Of a stretch of DNA of 54,986 bases, positions 14,878 through 24,075 are shown piece after piece (the first letter of the stretch is position 1; each line of letters begins with the position of its first letter). The notes under the pieces were generated by a model that was given only the letters and a program-made list of their open reading frames with translations, searched no databases and was not told the DNA's origin. The translations under genes and the position numbers were made by a program. This stretch comes from Candidatus Eisenbacteria bacterium (GTDB lineage Bacteria; Eisenbacteria; RBG-16-71-46; JACRLI01), in the NCBI GenBank assembly GCA_016235265.1, contig JACRLI010000016.1, positions 1 through 54,986 of the forward strand, read 5' to 3'.

Positions 14878-16923
14878 ATGCTCCGCAGTCCGCCGTGCAG
14901 GAGACTGATCCTCTGGGTTGCGCTGGCGTCGATTGCATGGACCGCGCCCTGCTTGGCTGCGTGGTCCAGCGATCCACGGCAAAGCACCATAGTCTGCGGG
15001 GACAGCCTGTCCAGGCCTTCGGAGCCTTGCATGGTTGGTGATGGGGCTGGCGGGGCGTACTTCGCGTGGTTCGACGGGCGGCACCAGTCCACGGCTGGAA
15101 CCCCCGAAACAGTTTACCTCCAATACTTCACGTCGAAGGGAGAGATTGGCCCCGGCTGGCCGGTGAACGGCAAGCCCGTGAGCCCCATTGGCACCGATGC
15201 CTCCATGGCGGCCGGGATGGCCCTCGCACCAGATGGTCAGGGAGGCGTCCTGATCGCCTGGACCGACAGCCGTTACCAGCCCTTCGGCAATGTCATCGTC
15301 CAGCACATCCGCCCTGACGGCTCGCACCCCGTCGGATGGCCGGACTCGGGAGTCGTGGCCTCCTGTGGCAGCGTGGGGCAGGACAACCCCGTTCTGATCT
15401 CAGATGGGGTCGGTGGGCTCCTCGTGGCCTGGCAGGATGAGCGGTGGTCCTTCTCCTCGGACATCTACGCCCAGCACATCCGCGCCGACGGCTCGGTCGC
15501 ACCCGGCTGGCTCGCAGATGGGAATCCCATCGGCCAGGCGGTCAACTACCAGGTGGCGCCCGAGATGGTGAGCGATGGCGCGGGCGGTGCGATCATCGCC
15601 TGGTCCGACAACCGCAACACCACCTGGCACGGCACCAATTACGACATCTACGCCCAGCGGGTGACTGCCGAGGGGCTAGGCCTGTGGACGAACGGCGGTG
15701 TGCCCGTGTGCAAGGCACCGGGCAAGCAGCAGGCCGTCCAGTTGTGCTCCTCGGGGGATGGCGGGGCCATCGCGGCCTGGATCGACGGGCGCACGACCTC
15801 CGGCTACAATTCGGCGTTGTACGGGCAGCACCTCCTGCCGGATGGGTCCATGTCGCCGCTGGTCCCGACGGACGGACGGGCGCTCTGCTCCACGCCCACG
15901 ACCAGACCGCCCTTCTCCCTGGCCGCAGACGGGGCGGGAGGCTCGTACGTCTCCTGGTTCATCTATGCCGGCACCTACACCCAGGCGGCCCTGCAGCACG
16001 TTTCGGGCAATCTTCAGCCCGCTCCTGGCTGGGCTTCTGCCGGGATGCTCATTTCCTCCGTGGGCTACGTCCCGGCACTGGCGGTGGACGGCTCGGGTGG
16101 AGTCGTCCCGGTGACCGAACCTGACTGGTGGTACCGTCCCGACATTCGGGCCTATCACTTCGCGGCAGACGCCACACCGGACGTGCTCTATCCGCCGGGT
16201 GGACTAGTGATAGCCCAGGACTTCGCCGCCAGCTCTCCCCCTCTCGTGGATCGCTCCGGATCCAACACTTGGATCTGCGGGTGGGTGGGCGCACAGTGGC
16301 CATGGGGCCCGGATACCCCTGACTTCCTCTACGCCCAGGCGTTCCCCTACCCCCTGGTCACCGCGACCACCTTTGGCGCACTCACCGTCGTGCAGGCCGG
16401 GGGCCTGGGCGTGCGGGTGACCTGGGACGCCTATCCCGAGGGCTCGGGTCGCTTCCAGCTCTTCCGTGCCGAGCATTCCCTCGGGCCGTTTCTGCCGATC
16501 GGAGCCGAGATCGACATCGCGGGAGGCGAGCACCATTTCAGCCAGGACGACCCCACGGCGCTTCCCGGACATACCTACTACTACCGCGTGGGATTACGCC
16601 AGGGTATGAGCTGGACCTACTCCTCGACCTTCAAGTGGGCCGGCGGAGAGCAGGCCGGCTTCGTGGTGCTCAGCGGCAATCCCTCGCGCGCGCCGATGCG
16701 ATTCGCCCTGAGCCAGGCCGAGCCCTCGCCCTACCGCCTGAATGTGTACTCGGTCGACGGCAAGCTCGTTCGCCGGCTTTCGAGCGACGGCCCAGTGCTG
16801 GCTGCCCGCATCGAATGGGACGGTGTGGGTCCGCAGGGCTCGGCCGTGCCGTCCGGGGTCTATTTCCTCCGTCTCGAGACACGCTCCCTGACCACGACCC
16901 GACGTATCGTGTTGCTTCGGTAA
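14878..16923 (+). CDS. Secreted repeat protein with FlgD-like C-terminal module
   Basis: ATG 14878 has GGGGG seven bases upstream and opens a signal peptide (ILWVALASIAWTAPCLAA). The mature protein consists of about seven units of 50-65 residues with the recurrent pattern DGAGGAxxAWxDxR ... DIYAQxxxxDG, a beta-propeller-like exported architecture common in FCB-related genomes. The last 90 residues are a FlgD/T9SS-type module (LNVYSVDGKLVRRL, WDGVGPQGSAVPSGVYFLRL, ending RRIVLLR). It is probably exported to the cell surface; whether by a type IX-like system is inference. The substrate or partner is unknown. It stands alone, 150 bases before the glycolate oxidase operon on the same strand. Confidence 0.8.
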   Translation: MLRSPPCRRLILWVALASIAWTAPCLAAWSSDPRQSTIVCGDSLSRPSEPCMVGDGAGGAYFAWFDGRHQSTAGTPETVYLQYFTSKGEIGPGWPVNGKPVSPIGTDASMAAGMALAPDGQGGVLIAWTDSRYQPFGNVIVQHIRPDGSHPVGWPDSGVVASCGSVGQDNPVLISDGVGGLLVAWQDERWSFSSDIYAQHIRADGSVAPGWLADGNPIGQAVNYQVAPEMVSDGAGGAIIAWSDNRNTTWHGTNYDIYAQRVTAEGLGLWTNGGVPVCKAPGKQQAVQLCSSGDGGAIAAWIDGRTTSGYNSALYGQHLLPDGSMSPLVPTDGRALCSTPTTRPPFSLAADGAGGSYVSWFIYAGTYTQAALQHVSGNLQPAPGWASAGMLISSVGYVPALAVDGSGGVVPVTEPDWWYRPDIRAYHFAADATPDVLYPPGGLVIAQDFAASSPPLVDRSGSNTWICGWVGAQWPWGPDTPDFLYAQAFPYPLVTATTFGALTVVQAGGLGVRVTWDAYPEGSGRFQLFRAEHSLGPFLPIGAEIDIAGGEHHFSQDDPTALPGHTYYYRVGLRQGMSWTYSSTFKWAGGEQAGFVVLSGNPSRAPMRFALSQAEPSPYRLNVYSVDGKLVRRLSSDGPVLAARIEWDGVGPQGSAVPSGVYFLRLETRSLTTTRRIVLLR

Positions 16924-17072
16924 GCTGCTCGGGGCCCGGCGAGGGACTCCGCGCCGGACTCCACATGGACCGCTGTGCGCTGCCCCCACACGTGGCCCCC
17001 GTGCCGAGTCTTTCGCGTGCGCAGCGGGGGGCGTACTATGGGCGGGTTCCATGGCCCGAAGCCGGAGAACCC

Positions 17073-18551
17073 ATGCCCTTCACCGCCCCGCCCCCTGACA
17101 GTTCCTGGCGCGACCGCGTGGACCGCGACGCGATCACCCGCGAGCTTGCCACGCTCGTGGGGGAGCGCTGGGTGCTGCACCATCCCGCCGACCTCCTGGT
17201 CTACGACGCCGACGCGCTGGTGGTGGAGAAGGCCCGCCCCGACTGGGTGGTGCTGCCCGCCGACACGGTGCAGGTGGCCGACGTGGTGAAGCTCTGCGAC
17301 CGCGAGGGAATCCCGTTCGTGCCGCGCGGCGCAGGCACCGGGCTCACCGGCGGCTGCGTGCCGGAGTGCGGCGGCGTGGTGCTCTCGCTGGCGCGCATGG
17401 ACCGGGTGCTGGACGTGGACGCCGTCCACCGCACCGCGGTGGTGCAGCCGGGCGTGGTGAACCTGGGGCTTTCGAAGACCACCGCGCCGGAGCGCCTGCT
17501 GTACGCGCCCGATCCCGCCAGCCAGCAGACCTGCACCGTGGGCGGCAACGTCGCCACCAACGCCGGCGGTCCGCACTGTCTCAAGTACGGCGTGACCACC
17601 AACCACGTCCTGGGCGTGGTGCTGGTGCGCCCCGACGGCTCGATCCTCAAGCTGGGCGGCCGCGTGGCGGACGCCCCCGGCTACGACCTGGCCGGCCTCG
17701 TGGTGGGCTCCGAAGGCACGTTCGGGGTGGTCACCGAGATCGTGGTCCGCCTCCTGCCGGTGCCCGAGACGGTGCGCACCTTCCTGGCCATCTTCGACGA
17801 CATCGACGACGCCAGCCGCTGCGTCAGCGCCATCATCGCCGCCGGGATCCTGCCCGCGGCGCTGGAGATGATGGACCGGCTCACCATCCATGCCATCGAG
17901 CCGTTCGCGCGTGTGGGCCTGCCGCTGGACGCCGGCGCCGCGCTGCTGGTGGAGCTGGACGGACCGCGCGCCGGCATGCCCGCCCTCAAGGAGCGCGCCC
18001 TGGAGATCGCGCGCGCCCACGGACCGCGCGAGATCCGCGAGGCGCGCACCGAGGAGGAGCGCGCCCAGCTGTGGAAGGCGCGCAAGTCCGCGTTCGGCGC
18101 GTTCGGCCGGATCAGCAGCGGCATGCACGTGATGGACGGCGTGGTCCCGCGCAGCCGCATCCTGGAGGCGCTGCGCCGCATTGCCGGGATCAGCGCCCGC
18201 CTGGGGGTGCGCTGCGCCAACGTGTTCCACGCGGGCGACGGCAACCTGCACCCTAACATCCTCTTCGACGCGGAGGATCCCGCGGAGACGGCCCGCGCCA
18301 TCGAGGCCTCGCACGAGATTCTCAAGATGTGCATCGAGCTGGGCGGGACCATCAGCGGCGAGCACGGCATCGGCCACGAGAAGCGCGACCTCATGCCGCT
18401 GCTGTTCACCGACGAGGACCTGGAACTGATGGACCGCGTGCGGCGCATCTTCAACCCGCGCAACCTGTGCAACCCCGGCAAGGTGTTCCCCTCCGGGAAG
18501 GGCTGCGGAGAAGTGAAGAGGCTGGCCGCGGTGGAGGGCGCGTGGATCTGA
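17073..18551 (+). CDS. glcD: Glycolate oxidase, FAD-binding subunit GlcD
   Basis: FAD-linked oxidase that converts glycolate (or D-lactate) to glyoxylate, acting with GlcE and GlcF. ATG 17073 has GGAG six bases upstream; 492 residues is the usual length. The FAD_binding_4 domain shows PRGAGTGLTGG, then CTVGGNVATNAGGPHCLKYG and VGSEGTFGVVTE. The C-terminal cap carries GTISGEHGIGHEK and ends with the family signature NPRNLCNPGKVFP. It is the first gene of a three-gene operon; GlcE starts 55 bases on. Specificity for glycolate over D-lactate is inferred from the presence of separate GlcE and GlcF. No LysR/GntR-type regulator lies beside it. Confidence 0.93.
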   Translation: MPFTAPPPDSSWRDRVDRDAITRELATLVGERWVLHHPADLLVYDADALVVEKARPDWVVLPADTVQVADVVKLCDREGIPFVPRGAGTGLTGGCVPECGGVVLSLARMDRVLDVDAVHRTAVVQPGVVNLGLSKTTAPERLLYAPDPASQQTCTVGGNVATNAGGPHCLKYGVTTNHVLGVVLVRPDGSILKLGGRVADAPGYDLAGLVVGSEGTFGVVTEIVVRLLPVPETVRTFLAIFDDIDDASRCVSAIIAAGILPAALEMMDRLTIHAIEPFARVGLPLDAGAALLVELDGPRAGMPALKERALEIARAHGPREIREARTEEERAQLWKARKSAFGAFGRISSGMHVMDGVVPRSRILEALRRIAGISARLGVRCANVFHAGDGNLHPNILFDAEDPAETARAIEASHEILKMCIELGGTISGEHGIGHEKRDLMPLLFTDEDLELMDRVRRIFNPRNLCNPGKVFPSGKGCGEVKRLAAVEGAWI

Positions 18552-18606
18552 CGCGCGCCGCGCGGGGGCCGCACTCTGGCGGGCGCATGGATCGGTCGCG
18601 CCCCGC

Positions 18607-20004
18607 GTGCGAACTGCGCGGCGGCCGGCCGTGACCTCCCCCATCACTCCCGGCCTGGCCGGCGACCTGGGCCGCCTGCTGGGCGAGGCCGACGTCCTGT
18701 TCGGCGAGGCCGCCTCGGCCTACGCCGTGGACGGCATGCGCCCCACGCTGGCGGTGCGGCCCGGAACGGTCGAGGAGCTCTCCGCGGCCCTTCGGGCACT
18801 GCACCAGGCCGGCGCAGCGGTGGTGGTGCGCGGCGCGGGCACCTTCGCGGAGGTCGGCCTGCCGCCGCGGCGCTACGACGCCGTGCTGCTCACGGACCGC
18901 CTGGCGGGCATCACCCGCTACGACCCCGACGATCTGACCGCCAGCGTGAGGGCCGGAACCCGTTTCCAGGACCTGCAGGCCCGGCTGCTCCCGCACCGCC
19001 AGTGGCTGGCGCTGGATCCACCGGGATTCGGGCGCGCCACGCTGGGCGGCGTGCTGGCCACCGCGCGGGCCGGCCCCCGGCGGATCTCCTGCGGGGCGCC
19101 GCGCGACAAGGTGCTGGGCATGACCGCGGTGCTGGCCGACGGCACCGTCCACCACGCCGGCGGCCGCGTGGTGAAGAACGTGGCGGGCTACGACCTCCAC
19201 CGGCTCTACACCGGCTCGTACGGGACGCTGGCCGTGATCGCCGAGGCGCACGTGCGCCTGTCGGCGGTGCCCGCCGCGCACCGCACCCTGATCCACCGGG
19301 CGCAGACCGCGGACGAGGCCGGGGCGCTGATCGAGAAGCTGCTCGGGGCGCGCCTGGAACTGGGCGCGCTGGCCCTGCTGGACGGCGAGTGCACCCGCGC
19401 CGCCGACGCCCGCGGCGGCAGCTTGCCGTGGCGCGTGTCCACCGACGAGCGCGCGTGGACGGTGGCGGCGCTGGTGGAGGGCGAGCCGGACATGGTGGAG
19501 GCGCACCTGGAGACGGCCGCGGAGCTGGCCGGCGCGGCGAAGCCCACGGTGTTGGAGGGCGGCTACTCGGAGACATTCTGGGCCGCGGTCTCGGAGCTGG
19601 GCGCGCCGGAAGGCTCCTCCCCCGCGCCGGACGGGCGGGGGCGCTTCCGCGCGATGATCTCGGTGCTGCCCTCCGACGTGACCCGGCTGTGCGCGAGGTG
19701 GAAGGGCGGGGCACTGGGCGCGGGGCTCTCGGTGCACGTGCACGCCCACGCGGGAGCCGGGCACATCCACGTGCGCGCGGTGGGCAACTCGCATGACGCC
19801 CTGGCCCACGCCTGGGACCGGGTGCGCGCGGACCTGGAAGGCCACGAGGCCGCCGCGCAGCTGGTGGACGCGCCGCTGCCGGTGAAGGTGCGCGGTCCCC
19901 TGTGGCACGGGCCCGCCGCGCCCGCGGAGCTGATGCGCACGTTCAAGACCACGTTCGATCCCCGCGGGGTGCTGGCTCCCGGCCGGATGCCGTTCGACAC
20001 ATGA
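18607..20004 (+). CDS. glcE: Glycolate oxidase, FAD-binding subunit GlcE
   Basis: Second flavin subunit of glycolate oxidase. The shortened FAD_binding_4 domain has VRGAGTFAEVGLPP, GRATLGGVLATARAG and the GlcE hallmark VVKNVAGYDLHRL followed by GSYGTLAVIAEAHVRL. The C-terminus ends KTTFDPRGVLAPGRMPFDT, as in GlcE. The start is GTG at 18607 or, equally possible, GTG at 18631; neither has a strong RBS, so translation may be coupled to glcD. The stop overlaps the glcF start (ATGA at 20001-20004). At 465 residues it is somewhat longer than the enterobacterial protein (about 350) because the cap region is larger. Confidence 0.9.
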   Translation: MRTARRPAVTSPITPGLAGDLGRLLGEADVLFGEAASAYAVDGMRPTLAVRPGTVEELSAALRALHQAGAAVVVRGAGTFAEVGLPPRRYDAVLLTDRLAGITRYDPDDLTASVRAGTRFQDLQARLLPHRQWLALDPPGFGRATLGGVLATARAGPRRISCGAPRDKVLGMTAVLADGTVHHAGGRVVKNVAGYDLHRLYTGSYGTLAVIAEAHVRLSAVPAAHRTLIHRAQTADEAGALIEKLLGARLELGALALLDGECTRAADARGGSLPWRVSTDERAWTVAALVEGEPDMVEAHLETAAELAGAAKPTVLEGGYSETFWAAVSELGAPEGSSPAPDGRGRFRAMISVLPSDVTRLCARWKGGALGAGLSVHVHAHAGAGHIHVRAVGNSHDALAHAWDRVRADLEGHEAAAQLVDAPLPVKVRGPLWHGPAAPAELMRTFKTTFDPRGVLAPGRMPFDT

Positions 20005-21302
20005 GTACCCCCACCGGCTGGTTCGACGCCGACGGCGCGCCCGACGGCGCGAAGCTGCGCGGGTGTGTCCACTGCGGGCTGTGCCTGCAGGCCTGCCCCA
20101 CGTACCGCGAATTGAAGCTGGAGGCCGACTCGCCGCGCGGGCGGCTGTACCTGATGCGCGCGCTGCACGAGGGGCGCGTGGAGCCCGCACCCGAGGTCCG
20201 CGCGCACCTGGACCTGTGCCTGGTGTGCCGCGCGTGCGAGACCGCCTGCCCCTCCGGCGTCCCCTTCGGCGAGTTGATGGAGGCCACCCGCGCGCAGGTG
20301 GAGCGCCGGGTGCCGCGCCGCGGCCCGGGGCGCTGGGCGCTCGATTTCGCCCTGCGGCGGATCCTGCCCAGCGGGTTCGGCATGGGCGCCCTCACCGCCA
20401 CCCTGCGCCTGTACCAGGGCACCGGGCTGCGCGCCCTGGTGCGCGGGTCGGGCCTCTCGCGCGCCCTCCCGCCGGGACTGCGCGCCGCGGAGGCGTTGCT
20501 GCCCGACGTGCCCGGTGGCACGCGGCGCCTGGCGCGGCGCACCCCGGCGGCCACCGACCCGCCTCGCGCGCGGGTGGCCTTCCTGGTGACCTGCGTGAAC
20601 CGGCCGCTGTTCCCGGGCGTGAACCGCGCCACGCTGGCGCTGCTGGCGCGCGCCGGCGCGGAGGTGGTGATCCCGAAGCGGCACACCTGCTGCGGCGCGC
20701 TGCATGCGCACGCGGGGCGCCGCGCCGACGCGCTGGCGCTGGCGCGCCGCAACATCGAGGCGTTCGAGGCCGCCGGGGACACCGACTTCGTGGTCACCAG
20801 CGCCGCCGGGTGCGGGGCGGCACTGCGTGAATACGGACACTGGCTGGAGCACGACCCCGCGTGGGCCGAACGGGCGCGGCACTTCGCCGGCAAGGCGCGC
20901 GATACGCTGGAGGTGCTGGCGGAGCTGGGGCTGCCGGAGCCGTCCAGCCCCACGGGCGAGGTCGTGGCCGTGCACGACCCCTGCCACCTGGCCCATGCGC
21001 AGAAGGTGCGCTCCGCCCCGCGCACGCTGCTGCGCGACGCCGGCTACGTGGTGCGCGACCTGGACGACAGCGACTTCTGCTGCGGCAGCGCCGGGATCTA
21101 CAACCTGGCGCAGCCGGCCATGGCACTGCGGCAGCTGGAACGCAAGGTGGACACCATCCGCCGCGCCGGCGCCGCCTGCGTGGCGGTGGCCAATCCCGGG
21201 TGCCTGCTGTTCATGCAGCAGGGCGCGCGGCAGGCGAAGCTGGCGGTGAAGATGATCCATCCGCTGGAGCTGCTGGCGAAGGCGCACGGCCTGACGGTGT
21301 AG
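20001..21302 (+). CDS. glcF: Glycolate oxidase, iron-sulfur subunit GlcF
   Basis: Membrane-associated electron-transfer subunit passing electrons from GlcD/GlcE to quinone. There are two 4Fe-4S motifs: CVHCGLCLQACP (from residue 22) and CLVCRACETACP about 55 residues later. Two cysteine-rich CCG domains follow, with HTCCGALHAHAG and FCCGSAGIYNL. At 433 residues the length is normal. ATG 20001 overlaps the glcE stop by four bases, so the subunits are translationally coupled. The operon ends at the strong hairpin at 21345. Confidence 0.93.
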   Translation: MSTPTGWFDADGAPDGAKLRGCVHCGLCLQACPTYRELKLEADSPRGRLYLMRALHEGRVEPAPEVRAHLDLCLVCRACETACPSGVPFGELMEATRAQVERRVPRRGPGRWALDFALRRILPSGFGMGALTATLRLYQGTGLRALVRGSGLSRALPPGLRAAEALLPDVPGGTRRLARRTPAATDPPRARVAFLVTCVNRPLFPGVNRATLALLARAGAEVVIPKRHTCCGALHAHAGRRADALALARRNIEAFEAAGDTDFVVTSAAGCGAALREYGHWLEHDPAWAERARHFAGKARDTLEVLAELGLPEPSSPTGEVVAVHDPCHLAHAQKVRSAPRTLLRDAGYVVRDLDDSDFCCGSAGIYNLAQPAMALRQLERKVDTIRRAGAACVAVANPGCLLFMQQGARQAKLAVKMIHPLELLAKAHGLTV

Positions 21303-21344
21303 GCGGGCGGCGCGTGGCGGACGGTGTAGGCGGACGGTGCGGGC

Positions 21345-21386
21345 AACACGAAGGGCGGGCTCCCTCGGGAACCCGCCCTTCGTGTT
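21345..21386. terminator. Bidirectional hairpin terminator between glcF and the cupredoxin gene
   Basis: A 15-bp perfect stem (21345-21359 with 21372-21386, arm AACACGAAGGGCGGG) encloses a further TCCC/GGGA pairing. It lies between two convergent genes and can serve both strands. No long U tract follows. Confidence 0.83.
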
Positions 21387-21403
21387 CGCGCTTCGCGACT
21401 GGT

Positions 21404-21817
21404 TCAGCGCAGGAGCATCCGCAGTCCGGGCACCACGCCCTTGGTGCGGAACAGCTGCTTGAGGTGGCCCCAGGTGGTCTTCTGGACCGGGCTCTGCGAG
21501 ATCACCACGATGGTGCCCTGCATGCCGGCGTGGGCGGAGCACTGGTAGCGGAACGTGCCCACGCGGTTGAAGGAGCGCTGGTAGGTCCCGCCCACGGCCA
21601 TGTCCCCCGAGTCGAATGCCTCGCCGGCGGCGCTGCAGGTGATGGCGTGGGGGCTCGCATCCTGGTTCGTCCAGCGCACCACGTCATGCACGTTCACGGT
21701 GTCCACGGCGGGCGAGAACCCGTTGGACCGGATGGCAACATTCGACGTGATGGCCATGCCTGACGATGCGGCGCACAACATCGCGGCCACGCACGCAACC
21801 AGGACCCAGGACTTCAC
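21404..21817 (-). CDS. Secreted cupredoxin (plastocyanin/azurin-like blue copper protein)
   Basis: Periplasmic or surface copper protein for electron transfer. GTG 21817 follows GGAGG and begins a signal peptide (VLVACVAAMLCAASSGMA). The type 1 copper site is visible: first His in ASPHAITC, then Cys, His and Met in YQCSAHAGMQG. After the fold ends (GTIVVIS) there is a 27-residue extension, SPVQKTTWGHLKQLF and a basic tail. The first part of it matches the C-termini of two unrelated secreted proteins at 39477 and 40613. The gene converges on glcF and may accept electrons from a respiratory complex, but nothing here identifies the partner. Confidence 0.88.
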   Translation of the reverse strand: MKSWVLVACVAAMLCAASSGMAITSNVAIRSNGFSPAVDTVNVHDVVRWTNQDASPHAITCSAAGEAFDSGDMAVGGTYQRSFNRVGTFRYQCSAHAGMQGTIVVISQSPVQKTTWGHLKQLFRTKGVVPGLRMLLR

Positions 21818-21875
21818 GGAACACCTCCGCTCGGGGAACCCGGGAGCGCTCGCCCCGCGGTCCGCCGACACCTGA

Positions 21876-21904
21876 AACATACGCCGATATTTCGGCAGAG
21901 ACAA
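21876..21904 (-). promoter_or_regulatory. Candidate promoter of the cupredoxin gene with palindromic operator
   Basis: On the minus strand TTGTCT and TATGTT are separated by exactly 17 bases. The spacer contains the hyphenated palindrome GCCGA-AATA-TCGGC (21883-21896), well placed for a repressor. It lies 59 bases upstream of the GTG start. A second possible pair (TTGCCA ... GATAAT) is a little further upstream. Confidence 0.45.
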
Positions 21905-21959
21905 GTTTTCTGCTAACTAGATTATCACCTGTTCGGGAAGCTGGCAACCGTGCCCCGCG

Positions 21960-23867
21960 TCAGCCCCCCGACCGGATGCGGACCACCTTCCGGTAGCGGG
22001 TCCCCGTGGCGCTCCTGACCTGCAGCAGGTAGATCCCGGAGGCCGCGGGACGGCCGGCCCCGGTCCGCCCATCCCAGGCCAGGCGGCGCTTTCCCGCGCC
22101 CACGGACCCGCTCCAGAGCCGCCGCACGACCCCACCGGAGACGTCCAGGACGTCCACGTTCAGGGGCCCGGCTTCAAACTCCTCGAGTAGTATGTAAAGC
22201 ATTGTATTGAAAGGTGTTGGCGACACCTCGATGCGCGGGTTCGGCCGCCCCGGAGTGGGGCTCCCGGCGGGCCCGGTGCGGTGCCCGCGATGGGCCAGGA
22301 ACGTGAGGGAGTCCGGCCCGCGCATGGCCCCGGAGTCGCCCGGCTGGACCAGAACCCAGTCCTCCGGCCCCACCCGGCCGTCCCCCGAAAGATCCAGACT
22401 CCGGAGCTCCCCGGCCGGCAGGGGAAGCAGCTCGTGGCCGCCTGCGCGGGCCCGGGCTGCCCGCCACGGGCCTGGCCCGGCCAGGCGCGCCAGGGCCACC
22501 CGAGCCCCGCCGGAGGAGTCTGTGGGGGCCGCCGCCGGGACCCGGATGGGCGCCGCCCCCCCGCCCGGGCTCCCGGGGGTCAGCTCGACCCACACGCTCT
22601 CCGCGGGCACGCCCGCCTGCGGGGCGCCTTCGCGATCCAGCGCGGTGAGGGTGAAGCGCGCGGTGTCGGCATCGCCCGCCGGACACATCCAGCCGCCCGG
22701 AGGTTCCAGGCGAGCGCTGCCCCACGAAGGGTACACGTGGCAGGCTCCCGCGCGGTCGCCCGGGCCCAACCATGGCCGCCGCCGTCCCAGCAGTTGCGCC
22801 ACCTGGAGGATTTCGGCGTCGGTGTTCACGTGGCGCAGGCGTAGCCAGTGGCCCGCCTCGTGGAGGGTGACCGTCTGCACGTCGGCGGAGCTCGACGGGA
22901 GCCGCGGCTCGCACACGTACTGGAATCCCATGGTGTTGAAGCCGGTGTCGCACTCGTCCAGCACCAGCGAATCTCCCTCGTGGTGCGCGAAGCAGAGAGT
23001 GGCTGCCACCCACGTGGCGCTGAACGGCCACGGGTTCAACGGGCCGAACACGTTCACGCCGTCCAGCACCCCCGGCCGCGCCGGGCTCTCCCCCGCGTAG
23101 CGAAAGGAGAAGCGCGATCCGGCCACGGAGTTCCAGCCCTCCGCGCCGCGGCGCACGGCGTCCACTCCGCACCCGGGAGGCAGGCCCTCCGGGTTCACGT
23201 GGAAGAACACCGGCACCGACTCGTCCCGCCAGCGGCAGTGCGGGTAGTTGTAGACCACCTCGAGCCAGCTCGCGGGGCGGCACGAGTAGTCGGCGCAGCC
23301 GTCGTTGAGCAGGCTCGAGCGCCCCTCCCGGTCCACCACCTCCACCGGGCCTGACGTGACCTCGATCTGCATGGCGACATCCGGCACCGGCGGCTCGGCC
23401 ACGATCACGGTGTCGCTCCAGGCCCGCACGCGCCCGTCCAGGCGCGCGAACCAATCGGGGAAGCGGACGCGGCCGGGGGCGTCGCCGAAGTTCGCGCCCC
23501 GGATGGTGACTCGCAGCGTCTCGTCGCCCGCGCTGCCGATCGTGCCGGGGAACACCCCGGTGATCTGCGGTCCGGTCCCGGGCAGGGCCGGCATGCCGGG
23601 CGGGGCCGGAGGCAAGCCGCGCCCGCGCGGCGGCAGCGGCAGGAAGATGCGCTCGCGCCCACCCCCCGCCTTCTCCCCTTCGACGAAGACCACGCGATCC
23701 GAGTCGCGAACCACGGGACCCGCATGGGCCGCGCGCGCCCGGAAGACAGGGGACCGGACAAGACCAGCGAGGGCCAGGAACAGGAACACGACCCGCAGCC
23801 GCGCGCCACGCGCGGATGCGCCCCCCACCGGCGGGAAGCCGGCGGGCCGACCAGGTGTGAAGGACAC
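21960..23867 (-). CDS. Secreted zincin metalloprotease with IPT and FlgD-like domains
   Basis: An exported protein of about 635 residues. GTG 23867 is the likeliest start because the signal peptide (VVFLFLALAGLVRS) begins soon after; the frame is open to 23996. Residues 120-210 form an IPT/TIG-like domain (ITGVFPGTIGSAGDETLRV). The peptidase domain has the zinc signature HEAGHWLRLRH (HExxHxxxxxH, around residue 330), like matrixins/metzincins. A dockerin-like DLSGDGRVGPEDW follows, then a FlgD-type C-terminal module (WDGRTGAGRPAASGIYLLQV). The stop at 21960 lies in the cupredoxin promoter region. The protease substrate is unknown. Codon use is extremely GC-rich, like its neighbours. Confidence 0.8.
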   Translation of the reverse strand: MSFTPGRPAGFPPVGGASARGARLRVVFLFLALAGLVRSPVFRARAAHAGPVVRDSDRVVFVEGEKAGGGRERIFLPLPPRGRGLPPAPPGMPALPGTGPQITGVFPGTIGSAGDETLRVTIRGANFGDAPGRVRFPDWFARLDGRVRAWSDTVIVAEPPVPDVAMQIEVTSGPVEVVDREGRSSLLNDGCADYSCRPASWLEVVYNYPHCRWRDESVPVFFHVNPEGLPPGCGVDAVRRGAEGWNSVAGSRFSFRYAGESPARPGVLDGVNVFGPLNPWPFSATWVAATLCFAHHEGDSLVLDECDTGFNTMGFQYVCEPRLPSSSADVQTVTLHEAGHWLRLRHVNTDAEILQVAQLLGRRRPWLGPGDRAGACHVYPSWGSARLEPPGGWMCPAGDADTARFTLTALDREGAPQAGVPAESVWVELTPGSPGGGAAPIRVPAAAPTDSSGGARVALARLAGPGPWRAARARAGGHELLPLPAGELRSLDLSGDGRVGPEDWVLVQPGDSGAMRGPDSLTFLAHRGHRTGPAGSPTPGRPNPRIEVSPTPFNTMLYILLEEFEAGPLNVDVLDVSGGVVRRLWSGSVGAGKRRLAWDGRTGAGRPAASGIYLLQVRSATGTRYRKVVRIRSGG

Positions 23868-23988
23868 GAAGGTGCCTCGGAACGGGGGACGACGAAGTGG
23901 GGCCGGGGGTGCCGGGAACCGGGTGCGGGGGATGTGCGTTGGCCACGCGGGGATGGCGGGTCCCGGAAGTCTGGCGCGCCGGCAAGTC

Positions 23989-24068
23989 CCAGTCAAGCGA
24001 CATCCCGGTCAAGCGACGTCTTGCCCATGTGACGTCTCGCCCATGTGACGTCTCGCCCATGCCCATCC
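23989..24068 (+). repeat. Five degenerate 16-bp tandem repeats upstream of the lipoprotein gene
   Basis: Units begin at 23989, 24005, 24021, 24037 and 24053. Units 3 and 4 are nearly identical (TTGCCCATGTGACGTC and TCGCCCATGTGACGTC). Units 1 and 2 share GTCAAGCGAC(A/G)TC, and unit 5 is degenerate. Most units end in the palindromic core GACGTC. The array stops eight bases before a perfect -10 box, so it resembles a row of activator sites. Confidence 0.75.
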
Positions 24069-24075
24069 CGCGGTC

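Noticed and set aside
16860..18647. Long open frames on the strand opposite glcD, glcE and glcF (up to 595 codons)
   Set aside because: They are mirror frames of very GC-rich genes. Their products are His/Arg/Ala-rich without domains, while the plus-strand frames show complete glycolate oxidase motifs.
23989..24068. CRISPR array
   Set aside because: The 16-base units are directly adjacent without spacers and are degenerate; no cas genes are nearby.
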